From Treponema sp. OMZ 838 (GTDB taxonomy: Bacteria > Spirochaetota > Spirochaetia > Treponematales > Treponemataceae): a stretch of 64,000 nucleotides of DNA. The translations under genes and the position numbers were made by a program. Positions 55,127 to 63,244 of the stretch are shown here, piece after piece; position 1 is the first letter of the stretch; every line of letters begins with the position of its first letter. The notes under the pieces were generated by a model. It saw nothing but the letters and a program-made list of their open reading frames with translations. It did no database searches and had not been told where the DNA came from. The stretch spans positions 2,214,296-2,278,295 of the forward strand of contig NZ_CP009227.1 of assembly GCF_000775995.1 (NCBI RefSeq), read 5' to 3'.

Positions 55127-55154
55127 GAAATGTCAGTATAAACGCATCGGACTG

Positions 55155-55853
55155 TTAGGCTAGCGGACGATCCTGTTCTTCTTGTATTTCTATTTCTCTG
55201 CTGATATCTTCCAATTCCGTTGCAATCAGGTTGATGTTTTCCGCACAGAGCCGGAGCTTTTCCGTAATTTGAGCGGTGTTACGGTCGATCTCTTTTTTAT
55301 AATATATCTTATGCTCGACACTTGCCCAAAAGTCCATCGCGATTGTACGGAATTGTACTTCTACCTGCATATACTTTTTCCCTTCTGCGAAGAAAACGGG
55401 AATTTCGACAATCAGATGCAGGCTGCGGTACCCGTTCGGTTTTGGATTTTTAATGTAATCTTTGCGGGCAAGCAGTTTTATATCATCTTGTGCACATAAT
55501 TTATCGGCAAGGATATAGATGTCCTTTTGAAACGTGCAGATAACCCGAATGCCCGCCACATCATGTAAATGACGTTCGATATTTTCGAGCGATACATCCA
55601 GTCCCATCTTTTTTAATTTGCCGAGAATACTGATCGGTTTTTTGATTCTACAGGTGATGGATTCAAAAGGATTACGGTCTTGATCCATCGACAGCTCAGT
55701 ATTAAGGACTTCCAGTTTTGTTTGAACCTCTCGCATAGCACAGCGATACTGCATCATCAGATGGGCAAACGGGTATGCCGCTTCCAATAGCTCTTCGGGT
55801 TTGTCGCTATTCAACAATTCTTTAACTGTAACACTTGTCAATATATACCTCAC
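55155..55853 (-). CDS. Small alarmone synthetase (RelQ/RelP-type)
   Basis: A 232-residue stand-alone (p)ppGpp synthetase domain with no HD hydrolase, TGS or ACT domains. Typical motifs are ESITCRIKKPISILGKLKKMG, DVAGIRVICTF, DYIKNPKPNGYRSLHLIVEIP (the synthetase signature with catalytic residues), and VEVQFRTIAMDFWASVEHKI. It would make alarmones under envelope or starvation stress. The start is GTG at 55853 with a GGAAG site. It lies alone between the HesB-like gene and the ABC exporter operon, convergent with the former. Confidence 0.93.
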   Translation of the reverse strand: MRYILTSVTVKELLNSDKPEELLEAAYPFAHLMMQYRCAMREVQTKLEVLNTELSMDQDRNPFESITCRIKKPISILGKLKKMGLDVSLENIERHLHDVAGIRVICTFQKDIYILADKLCAQDDIKLLARKDYIKNPKPNGYRSLHLIVEIPVFFAEGKKYMQVEVQFRTIAMDFWASVEHKIYYKKEIDRNTAQITEKLRLCAENINLIATELEDISREIEIQEEQDRPLA

Positions 55854-55897
55854 ACTTCCGTCAAAATTTCGTACAGCCGGATAATTCAGTCAATGTA

Positions 55898-55943
55898 TAA
55901 TTGGTAATGTTGTACACTTAAGGATTGCACTAATTACCAATTA
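55898..55943. terminator. AT-rich inverted repeat
   Basis: Perfect 11-bp arms TAATTGGTAAT (55898-55908) and ATTACCAATTA (55933-55943), separated by 24 bases, lie in the 114-base gap after the ABC gene stop. It may be a weak terminator for the exporter operon. Confidence 0.35.
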
Positions 55944-55967
55944 CACATTAGAACATTATCAATTATT

Positions 55968-57725
55968 TTACACCTTCCATGCAGCAGCGGTTTCCCGCAT
56001 ACCGACAAAGCGTGCATAAATACCGTCTTGCTGCACGAGTTCGGCATGGGTGCCGTGCTGGACGATACTGCCCTTGTCCATGACGAATATTTGATCGGCA
56101 TTTTTGATAGTTGAAAGCCGGTGTGCGATGATGATTGCGGTTTTGTTTTTCAGCAATTCATCAAGGGCGCTCATCAGTTTTTCTTCATTTTCGGGATCGA
56201 CACTGGAAGTCGCTTCGTCGAGGATGACAATGGAACTCGGCTTGAGCATTGCACGTGCAATGGAAATACGCTGGCGCTCCCCGCCTGAAAGATTGCTGCC
56301 GCCTTCCTGCAGTACGGTATCGTAACCGTTCGGCAGTTCCATAATAAAGTCGTGACACTGCGCTGCTTTTGCTGCTGCAATAACTTCTTCATCGGTTGCA
56401 TCCGGTTTTCCGAATTTGATGTTGTTTTTTATTGTATCTTCAAAGAGATAGACATCTTGGAATACAAACGTAAAGTTTGATAAAAACGCATCGTACGCAA
56501 AGTCTTTTATATTGGTATCGCCGAGTTTTATTTCCCCTGAATTGACATCCCAAAAGCGGGCAATCAGCTGACACAAACTGGTCTTTCCCGAACCGGAATA
56601 CCCGACCAAGGCTGTTACGCTGTTTTTCGGAATACTCATATCCACATTGCGGAAAAGTTTTTCTTCCGGCTGCTCATTTCCGCCGTAGCCGAAGGTAATA
56701 TTTTTGACAGTGATATCGTCATTTCCCTGCGGCAGGAGCGAACCTTCCGGTAAGGCTTGAATATTTTTAACCGTAAACAGCGTATCCAAATTCTGTACCG
56801 CAACACCGCGCATCCGCTGCATCGTACCGGCTATTTCAAATCCGCCGAATACCACAAAGCTCGCAACAATCAGCATCAGCGTTTTTTCCACATCGATCGC
56901 CCCAGCTGAATACCGATATAAGGCGCTTACAATAATTGCGGTTGTCCCCAGTTTTAGCAGGAGCGAAAAAACCAGCAATGAAGGCATGAGCGTTTTTTCT
57001 ACCGCAAAGAAACCGGTTTTGCTTTTTTTAATACTCTCCGTTACGTTTTTTATCGCTTCGCTTGTTCTTCCGAATGCCTTGACCACACCGATTCCCTGCA
57101 CATACTCCAGAACATCGGTATGCAGTTGCAGCTTCAGCTCCGTCAGTTTTGTCGTTACCGCATCGGTCTTCTTTTGGAATAGATTGTTGAATACAATCGC
57201 CACGACAAGGGTAATAAAGATGATACAGCCGGTCGTCATATCATAAGGGAATACAAACAGCGCCATGATCACCGTTTGAATACCGCCTGCAAACATCATT
57301 TCGAGAATCATCATATTGATGGTTTCAACATCGGTGATCACCGTTGTCAACGCTCCCGAAATATCGCCGAGTTTACTTTCGGAAAAATATCCCATGTGTA
57401 CGTTTTTCAGTTTATCTCCGATGACAAGCCGGTTCTCCGCTCCCATCGTATACGAGGCGATATTTTTATTGCGGTCGGAAATATAGCCGAAAATAATTTT
57501 TCCCGTAAGGCTGACAAGCATAATGCAGAACACCGTGATAATATTGCTCCGTGTAACCGGCTGTGATTGAAACACCGCACGGCTCAACGTTAGCAAAAAA
57601 TATCCAAGTCCGCCGAGGGTAAAACCTTCGAATATGCTTTTGAGCATATCGCAAATAAACATCGTTGTTATACGCTTTGATTGCTTCCCCGCAATCGCGT
57701 AAATCTTCTTCAATAAATCAAACAT
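55968..57725 (-). CDS. ABC exporter half-transporter B (permease fused to ATPase)
   Basis: A 585-residue fusion of six transmembrane helices (residues 1-315) and an ABC ATPase. Walker A is GYSGSGKTS, signature LSGGERQR, Walker B VILDEATSSVDPE, and the switch IIIAHRLSTI. It probably pairs with the homologous half-transporter at 58182-59963 as a heterodimer. It starts four bases after the GNAT gene. Relatives of this pairing include siderophore and drug exporters, but the cargo is not clear from sequence. Confidence 0.92.
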   Translation of the reverse strand: MFDLLKKIYAIAGKQSKRITTMFICDMLKSIFEGFTLGGLGYFLLTLSRAVFQSQPVTRSNIITVFCIMLVSLTGKIIFGYISDRNKNIASYTMGAENRLVIGDKLKNVHMGYFSESKLGDISGALTTVITDVETINMMILEMMFAGGIQTVIMALFVFPYDMTTGCIIFITLVVAIVFNNLFQKKTDAVTTKLTELKLQLHTDVLEYVQGIGVVKAFGRTSEAIKNVTESIKKSKTGFFAVEKTLMPSLLVFSLLLKLGTTAIIVSALYRYSAGAIDVEKTLMLIVASFVVFGGFEIAGTMQRMRGVAVQNLDTLFTVKNIQALPEGSLLPQGNDDITVKNITFGYGGNEQPEEKLFRNVDMSIPKNSVTALVGYSGSGKTSLCQLIARFWDVNSGEIKLGDTNIKDFAYDAFLSNFTFVFQDVYLFEDTIKNNIKFGKPDATDEEVIAAAKAAQCHDFIMELPNGYDTVLQEGGSNLSGGERQRISIARAMLKPSSIVILDEATSSVDPENEEKLMSALDELLKNKTAIIIAHRLSTIKNADQIFVMDKGSIVQHGTHAELVQQDGIYARFVGMRETAAAWKV

Positions 57726-57729
57726 AGTT

Positions 57730-58161
57730 TTACCATTCCTTTATAAAGCGTTTTTGCAGCTTGGTACATTTGTAGCCACAGTGTTCATAAAACGCATGGG
57801 CTTCCGTGCGGTGCTCACCGGAGTTGAGGCGGATAAAGCGGTAGTGCCGCGCAGCAGCTTCTGCTTCTACAGCACCCAACAGCTGTTTGCCGATACCTTT
57901 GTGCTGGTGTTCGGAACTGACTGCCAATTCTAAAATGTTGAACCCCGCTTCTTCAAACAGTAATTCATACGCTTCGGCATGAATAAAGCCTACCACCGTG
58001 TGCGTTTCATTATCTTCGTACACCCGTATAAAATGCCGGTTATCGGAGATGAGTTTTGCAATCTGCCGTTCGGTTACCGTTTCTGTTGTTTTATATCCAA
58101 GCGAAAATTCGCTGATATCACGAATAGCCTTTGCATCTGTTAGCTGTATAGTTCGTATCAT
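57730..58161 (-). CDS. GNAT-family N-acetyltransferase
   Basis: A 143-residue acetyltransferase. The acetyl-CoA loop is visible as VSSEHQHKGIGKQLLGAVEAEA (R/Q-x-x-G-x-G/A), preceded by FNILELAV and followed by FIRLNSGEHRTEAHAFYEHCGYKC. The ATG at 58161 has GGAG seven bases upstream; an in-frame TTG at 58173 lies within the site. It is placed between the two halves of an ABC exporter, so it may acetylate the exported molecule or another antibiotic-like substrate. Confidence 0.9.
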   Translation of the reverse strand: MIRTIQLTDAKAIRDISEFSLGYKTTETVTERQIAKLISDNRHFIRVYEDNETHTVVGFIHAEAYELLFEEAGFNILELAVSSEHQHKGIGKQLLGAVEAEAAARHYRFIRLNSGEHRTEAHAFYEHCGYKCTKLQKRFIKEW

Positions 58162-58181
58162 GTATTTCTCCAATATAATTC

Positions 58182-59963
58182 TTAATTATCCCTGCTGCTG
58201 ATATGAGACTGCCACATTTTTTGATAGAGCGGTGAACGTTGCAACAGCTCGGTATGCGTTCCCTCAGCGGCGATTTTTCCTTTATCCAGTACGATGATTT
58301 TATCGGCATTGACAATCGTGGAAAGCCGGTGCGCAATCATAATAACGGTCTTATTTTTTACGAGGTTATCGATGGACTGCTGGATAATGGCTTCGTTTTC
58401 CGGGTCGGAGTAGGCGGTTGCCTCGTCGAGTACCACAATGGGACTGTCTTTTAGTAAGGCACGGGCAATGGTGAGCCGCTGCCGCTCGCCGCCTGAAAAC
58501 TTGCTGCCTGCGTTTCCCGCATTGGTGTCATACCCGTCGGGCAGGCTTTTGATAAAGTCGTGAATGCTGGCTTTTGTACAGGCGGCTTCGATTTCCGCAT
58601 CGGTTGCATCTTCTTTTGCCATCTTGAGGTTTTCCCGAATGGTCTTATTGAACAAAAAGTTTTCCTGCGACACGTAGGTAACCAGCTGCATATTCCGTTC
58701 CAAGCTCATACTCCCGATATCAGCGCCGCCGATGGTGATGTGTCCGCTGTCGATATTCCAAAAGCCTGCCAGCAGTTTTGCAATGGTAGACTTACCGCTG
58801 CCGGAAGAGCCGACAATCGCGGTCAGCTCGCCTTCTTTGGCGGTAAAGTTCAATCCATCGAACACCTTTGTGCTGTCTTTGGCAGCTGCACCGTTTACCG
58901 CGCTGCCTGCCGCAGGATCCTTGGCAGCGGCACCGGCTGTTTCGCACAGCGCTCCGCCGTAGCCGAATACCACATTTTCAAAGCGCACATCAAAGCCGTG
59001 CGGTGCAGGGGCGGTGTCTTGCCGAACCAGCTCCGGTAAATCGAGTACCGACTGTATCTCACCGAACACAACACGCACATTCGCCATTGTGTCCATGTAC
59101 GCCATTGCTTTAAGGAGCGGTTTATATGACGCATAAGAAAGCAGCACGCACATAATCAGCACCGGCAGTGTAATGCCGCCGGTCATAAACAGATACAAGC
59201 CGACCGGCAGTACGACAAGGAGCGTAGACGGCAGCACTTCCATCGCAGCGGTCATCGCAAAACACACGCTCAAATACCAGTCGAGCATTGAGTCCCGGTT
59301 ATCCTCCACCGCTTTTTGGAATTTATCATACGATGATGCCGATTTGTTAAACGCCTTGATCACTTTTATCCCTTGAATATATTCGACCGCAGCGGCATTC
59401 ATTTTTTTCGATGCTTCGATGTACCGTTTCGATTTTGCTTCATAGTCTTTCATCATCAGCATCGAAAAGAGCATACCGAGCGGCAGCGTTACGAGGTTTG
59501 CAAGAGCGATCTTCCAGTTCAGTATAAAAATGATAACGACAATAACAATCGGAATGATAACGTTGGCAAGTACTTCGGGGATAACGTGCGCAATCGGCTT
59601 TTCCATTTTATCCACCGTTTCTACCACAAACTGAGACCACTTGCCGCTGCTTTTTTCTTCTATCGTACCCATCGAAAGACGGCTTAATTTTTCCACCACC
59701 CGCTTCCGCGTATCTTCAATAATGCTGAATGCCAGATTGTGCGAACCAATGGTAGATACCGAATGTCCGATAATCGCCCCGGCAAAGCCTGCAAAAATAA
59801 GTCCTGCATACGGTAAGAAAATGCGGTAATCCGTTGCGCCGTTTATCAGCTGTGTCACAATAGATGCAACAGCAAAGTAGGGCACAATGCTGCACGCAAC
59901 ACCGATAATTGCGACAACCACCGAAAAGATGATTGCGCCGATATGCTTTTTTAAAATATCCAT
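58182..59963 (-). CDS. ABC exporter half-transporter A (permease fused to ATPase)
   Basis: A 593-residue fusion of six transmembrane helices and an ABC ATPase. Walker A GSSGSGKST, signature FSGGERQR, Walker B VVLDEATAYSDPE, switch MIAHRLSTI. An Ala/Asp-rich insert of about 23 residues with two GAAAKD-like units (about residues 339-361, near 58880-58950) interrupts the strand before Walker A; such a linker is not usual. It is first of the three-gene exporter operon, under control of the TetR gene upstream. Confidence 0.92.
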   Translation of the reverse strand: MDILKKHIGAIIFSVVVAIIGVACSIVPYFAVASIVTQLINGATDYRIFLPYAGLIFAGFAGAIIGHSVSTIGSHNLAFSIIEDTRKRVVEKLSRLSMGTIEEKSSGKWSQFVVETVDKMEKPIAHVIPEVLANVIIPIVIVVIIFILNWKIALANLVTLPLGMLFSMLMMKDYEAKSKRYIEASKKMNAAAVEYIQGIKVIKAFNKSASSYDKFQKAVEDNRDSMLDWYLSVCFAMTAAMEVLPSTLLVVLPVGLYLFMTGGITLPVLIMCVLLSYASYKPLLKAMAYMDTMANVRVVFGEIQSVLDLPELVRQDTAPAPHGFDVRFENVVFGYGGALCETAGAAAKDPAAGSAVNGAAAKDSTKVFDGLNFTAKEGELTAIVGSSGSGKSTIAKLLAGFWNIDSGHITIGGADIGSMSLERNMQLVTYVSQENFLFNKTIRENLKMAKEDATDAEIEAACTKASIHDFIKSLPDGYDTNAGNAGSKFSGGERQRLTIARALLKDSPIVVLDEATAYSDPENEAIIQQSIDNLVKNKTVIMIAHRLSTIVNADKIIVLDKGKIAAEGTHTELLQRSPLYQKMWQSHISSRDN

Positions 59964-59973
59964 ATATTCTCCT

Positions 59974-60012
59974 CTCTATAAAAAATCTAACCAGAGTTGT
60001 TAAAAGATGCCT
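59974..60012. repeat. Dispersed hairpin repeat, degenerate copy 4
   Basis: Read on the minus strand it gives GGCATCTTTT, then GGTTAGATTTTTTATAGAG, matching the arms and the loop of the repeat at 33145. It sits between the TetR stop and the exporter start. Confidence 0.55.
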
Positions 60013-60028
60013 ACTATCTCCTGATAGA

Positions 60029-60679
60029 TCAAAATCGCTGCCGTAGTTTTATTCTCCCATTACGGAACCCTAAAACCGCTTTCCACCCCGCCTCAAAAAA
60101 AGCGGCGAGCGTATGAGCATATTTTAATGCGGTTTCTTTTGGATAATTGTGCAACACAAGTTCGGCAAGGGAAGCATAATGCGCATGCACAAGGATATGC
60201 CATTCATCATCTTCCAAATCCCGAAAAGGAATACCCCGCCGCTTTAATTCGACAAGGAACTTTTTAGTTTCCCGCATTTCGGCACGTACCACCATATCTT
60301 GAAAATCTGCGTATTTTGTACCGGCTGAACACATCAGCAAAAGCTGAAATATTTCAAAATGTGCGTAGATATACTCGATCATGCTGCACAAGGTTTCTTC
60401 TTCATGTCTCCACAGCTGTAAAAGATCATCGTTTTTTACTAATGCGAACTGCTCCGCTGCGGCATCGTTATACATTTGAGAAATAGTTTGAAAAACCGGG
60501 TCTACTATGGCGCCGAAGAGCGCTTCCTTATCCGTAAAATGATTATAGAATGCGCCGTTGGTTACATGAGCTTCCTTGCAAATTTCCCGAATGCTTGCCC
60601 GCTCAAAGCCGAATGCTAAAAACTGCTCTTTTGCACATTGCAGCAGATTTTCGTGTGTTTGCTGAAAATTCCTTGGTAT
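60029..60679 (-). CDS. TetR-family regulator of the exporter operon, apparent ATA start
   Basis: A 216-residue repressor. The helix-turn-helix is RASIREICKEAHVTNGAFYNHFTDKEALF at about residues 27-55. The conserved N-terminal PRNFQQTHENLLQCAKEQFL implies a start at 60679, but that codon is ATA; ATG would be expected. GGAGGG lies seven bases upstream, so translation may use a rare ATA start or the gene has lost its ATG. The next in-frame ATG at 60475 would remove the whole DNA-binding domain. A perfect palindrome directly upstream is the likely operator. The exporter genes follow on the same strand. Confidence 0.72.
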   Translation of the reverse strand: MPRNFQQTHENLLQCAKEQFLAFGFERASIREICKEAHVTNGAFYNHFTDKEALFGAIVDPVFQTISQMYNDAAAEQFALVKNDDLLQLWRHEEETLCSMIEYIYAHFEIFQLLLMCSAGTKYADFQDMVVRAEMRETKKFLVELKRRGIPFRDLEDDEWHILVHAHYASLAELVLHNYPKETALKYAHTLAAFFEAGWKAVLGFRNGRIKLRQRF

Positions 60680-60690
60680 ACAATCACCCT

Positions 60691-60737
60691 CCGTCTTACA
60701 GTTTAATATTACGGTGTAATATTAAACTGTAAGACGG
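60691..60737. promoter_or_regulatory. Perfect 22-bp inverted repeat, probable TetR operator
   Basis: 60691-60712 and 60716-60737 are perfectly complementary, with the 3-base centre GGT. The arms CCGTCTTACAGTTTAATATTAC include a TTACAG-like -35 and TAATAT-like -10 for the minus strand. It directly precedes the TetR gene, whose ribosome binding site overlaps one arm. Confidence 0.75.
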
Positions 60738-60818
60738 AGTTTACTACAATCGGAAGAAATATGCAAGCATAGTGAAGATGTCAAGTGTAATTAAGATAAG
60801 CGGCTTACTACCGTATGA

Positions 60819-60944
60819 GGTAAAACTGAACTCCGTGTTCCTGATTCCGGGCACAGCATAAGAAGACCAGCGTATGATTATGTGCTGATGTTTAAGGTCA
60901 TCATTTTGCAAAGACTGTACAACATAAGCGATGAACACTCCGGA
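60819..60944 (+). pseudogene. IS5-type transposase N-terminal remnant
   Basis: In one frame the sequence reads RPAYDYVLMFKVIILQRLYNISDE, the N-terminal DNA-binding signature of IS5-group transposases. It is preceded by GHSIR and bounded by a stop at 60816-60818. A one-base insertion at the GGAATATCAG region (60941) shifts the frame; without it, DEHSEYQV would continue. No terminal repeats were seen. Confidence 0.65.
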
Positions 60945-61263
60945 ATATCAGGTCAAAAAGCTTTGCAGACAACACAAAGAATTGACAGATGAAATCGTAG
61001 AACACATCAACCGCTTAATTCTCCATATGTTGGCAAAGTCTAATGTATATCCGAATCGCAACAGAGAGCATTTCAATCCTATTATGCGAACTGACTTTGA
61101 AAAGAAAATAGCTGAAAAACCGTACAAAGTTGTAATGTGTGCAATTATGAGAAAGATGGTTCAAATGATTTTTGCTGTTCTTAGAAACCAAAAATCATTT
61201 GAGTTAAGAACACCCGAAGAACATCAAAGACTAATTCGAGAAAACAATAAAATAGCTGCATAA
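60931..61263 (+). pseudogene. IS110-type transposase C-terminal remnant
   Basis: The 110-residue frame contains FEKKIAEKPYKVVMCAIMRKMVQMIFAVLRNQKSF, which resembles the C-terminal part of IS110-family transposases, normally about 350-400 residues. The first ten residues (EYQVKK) probably belong to the neighbouring IS5 remnant. The catalytic N-terminal half and a proper start are missing, so it is dead. Confidence 0.65.
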
Positions 61264-61534
61264 ATTGTTGACAATTAAGACTCAAAATAGAACTTTTATG
61301 AGGTCTATTTGTTATGCACTTTTTTAATTTTTCAGTAGCAAAAAATAATATTTGCCATTTTTTAAATTGATATTGACTTTCCTTAGTTTGTCTACAAAAG
61401 CTACAAAAGAATGATTTAGATAGCAAACATAAGCGTGTATATAATTTATTAATACATTATACCATAAATATAGAAAGATTTCTACATATGTCTTGACAAC
61501 TAAGAATAAAATAATGGTTTATATTTTTTATCTA
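61264..61534. other. AT-rich gap with no recognised gene
   Basis: Markedly AT-rich sequence between the IS remnants and the TetR promoter. I see no reading frame, RNA gene or clear repeat. The composition change marks the left edge of a probable acquired region. Confidence 0.6.
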
Positions 61535-61596
61535 TTGACAAGTTATTTATAGTCTGATATACTATGAATGAATACAACGAATTATTCATTCATAGT
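61535..61596 (+). promoter_or_regulatory. Promoter and operator of the TetR-flavin reductase operon
   Basis: TTGACA 61535-61540, a 17-base spacer, and TATACT 61558-61563. An inverted repeat with 13-bp arms, ACTATGAATGAAT (61561-61573) and ATTCATTCATAGT (61584-61596), starts within the -10 and extends past the start site, well placed for repression by the adjacent TetR. The half-sites recur at 62837-62863. Confidence 0.8.
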
Positions 61597-61617
61597 ATAA
61601 AAAGGAGGTCTATTTAA

Positions 61618-62184
61618 TTGGATAAAAAACAGGCATTAAAGACCGCAGCCTACGATGTATTCTCTAAAAAAGGATATAAGGCAACAGCAATTGCAGAAAT
61701 TGCCGAGCAAGCCGGTGTAGCAGTTGGCTCTTTTTATAACTACTATGACAGTAAAGAAGCTATTTTTTTAGATGTTTATGTAGATGAGAATAATCGTGTA
61801 CGTCAAGCAATGATAAACGAGCTGGATTGGCAAATGAATGATATGGTTGGACTTGTCAGTCAGATTTTCAGACGGTCACGAAGTTATGTTTCTTCCAATA
61901 AAATTCTTACGGAATGGTACAATCCTCTTATTTCTGATGAATTGCATAAATATTATTCTTCGGAAGAGGGCAAAGTTGCGAATCCCTTTCATCAGTTTTT
62001 AGTGGAGACCTTTACTAATCGTATGGTGGAAGAAGGATATTCTCAGAAAAAAATTCAAGAAATCTTGCAAGTTTATAATCTGTTCTACTATATGGATATG
62101 CACATCACAGAAAATGATTTTCCGGGAGTCAGTAAAACTGTTGAAATGCTTGCGACTTACTTCATTAAAGGCATTCTTAAATAA
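61618..62184 (+). CDS. TetR/AcrR-family transcriptional repressor
   Basis: A 188-residue regulator. The HTH is TAIAEIAEQAGVAVGSFYNYYDSKEAIFLDVY, typical of TetR. The C-terminal ligand domain is all helical. The start is TTG at 61618 with AAGGAGG upstream. The operator next to its promoter and a second copy before the membrane-protein gene suggest it controls itself and the flavin redox genes that follow. Codon use and AT-richness differ from the rest of the window and resemble low-GC Firmicutes. Confidence 0.92.
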   Translation: MDKKQALKTAAYDVFSKKGYKATAIAEIAEQAGVAVGSFYNYYDSKEAIFLDVYVDENNRVRQAMINELDWQMNDMVGLVSQIFRRSRSYVSSNKILTEWYNPLISDELHKYYSSEEGKVANPFHQFLVETFTNRMVEEGYSQKKIQEILQVYNLFYYMDMHITENDFPGVSKTVEMLATYFIKGILK

Positions 62185-62217
62185 CAAATATAATATAGGT
62201 GAATTGGAGAAAGAGGG

Positions 62218-62751
62218 ATGTCCATGGAATTTAGAAAAAAAGGGTACAAACCGTTTGATATTTTTGACAGTGAATGGGCGGCAGTAACGGTAGGAAACAG
62301 GGAAAAGTTCAATGCCTGCCTTGTGTCATGGGGCAGCCTTGGAAATATCTGGGGAGCACCGGGAAAAAGTAAGGCGACTGTAACCCTATATATACACCCG
62401 TCAAGATATACAGCTGAGTTTATTGATGATAGTGAATACTTTACTGTAAGCTTTTTTGATCCGAAATATAAAAAGGCACTTGCATACCTTGGAAGTCATT
62501 CAGGAAGAAATGAAAATAAAATAGAAAATGCCGGACTTATGGCAATTCCTATAGGTAAGACCATGGGATTTAAAGAGGCAAAGCAGACTTTTTTATGTAA
62601 AAAGCTTTGTAAGCAACAGTTTGACAAGGAGAGTTTTGTACAGGAAATAAGGGATTACTATGAATCGTATCCGGATATCTATACTGATGGACATGGTGGC
62701 TGGGAACCTCATTTTATTCTTATAGGTGAGATAGAACAGATTATAGAGTAA
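62218..62751 (+). CDS. Flavin reductase-like FMN-binding protein
   Basis: A 177-residue protein of the flavin reductase/split-barrel family. It resembles the fold by its core strands AAVTVGNREKFNACLVSWGSLG, ATVTLYIHPSRYTAEFI and YFTVSFFDPKYKKALAYLGSHSGR, where the GRNE-like turn and phosphate contacts are expected. It probably binds FMN. GGAG lies 11 bases before the start. It follows the TetR by 33 bases. A role in a redox or detoxification response is inferred from the operon. Confidence 0.82.
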   Translation: MSMEFRKKGYKPFDIFDSEWAAVTVGNREKFNACLVSWGSLGNIWGAPGKSKATVTLYIHPSRYTAEFIDDSEYFTVSFFDPKYKKALAYLGSHSGRNENKIENAGLMAIPIGKTMGFKEAKQTFLCKKLCKQQFDKESFVQEIRDYYESYPDIYTDGHGGWEPHFILIGEIEQIIE

Positions 62752-62825
62752 ATGGATATGCTATATTTGATACTATTTAATGGAAAGGACAAAATTTTTA
62801 TAAAAAGAATTAATTTCTTTATTTT

Positions 62826-62863
62826 TTGGAAATATATGAATGAATTTATATTTTATTCATTCA
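62826..62863 (+). promoter_or_regulatory. Second TetR-type operator and candidate promoter
   Basis: TGAATGAAT (62837-62845) and ATTCATTCA (62855-62863), with a 9-base spacer, match the half-sites of the operator at 61561-61596. They overlap a candidate promoter, TTGGAA 62826-62831 and TATTTT 62849-62854. Confidence 0.7.
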
Positions 62864-62888
62864 ATAATATAATAAAGGGGATGTTATC

Positions 62889-63236
62889 ATGGACAAACAA
62901 GGAGTGAAAAAAATGAATGGATTAGGTATTACAGGAATTTCTCTTGCCGTTATTGGTATTTTGGTCATTATTGGGGGGGCTACACTACAACAGATTGATT
63001 TATCAAACCCTAATTTTATGTCCTTTGCGACTGGAGGTATGATTTTGCTGGCTATAGGGTTATGTATGATTGCCGGCTTGCCTGCCTTTCTGCAAATCGT
63101 AGGTATTTGGTTAGCGGCATTGACTACCATGATTTATATTTACAGTCTACCTGATACTGATTTGCTTATCAAACTGATTGGCTTTATTCCTGTTATTGCA
63201 CTGGCTACTTGGCTATCCTTTAAATTTTGGAAATGA
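62889..63236 (+). CDS. Small integral membrane protein
   Basis: A 115-residue protein with four hydrophobic segments (about residues 13-30, 44-60, 65-90, 92-112). I do not recognise the family. An ATG at 62913 (residue 9) has the stronger AAGGAG site, so the protein may be eight residues shorter. A G7 run at 62973-62979 lies in the first hydrophobic segment. It lies downstream of the second operator and six bases before the ferredoxin-reductase-like gene, likely its membrane partner. Confidence 0.7.
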   Translation: MDKQGVKKMNGLGITGISLAVIGILVIIGGATLQQIDLSNPNFMSFATGGMILLAIGLCMIAGLPAFLQIVGIWLAALTTMIYIYSLPDTDLLIKLIGFIPVIALATWLSFKFWK

Positions 63237-63244
63237 GGAAAATA

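Noticed and set aside
60029-60475. Short TetR protein from ATG 60475
   Set aside because: It would lack the DNA-binding domain, which is intact upstream in the same frame to 60679.
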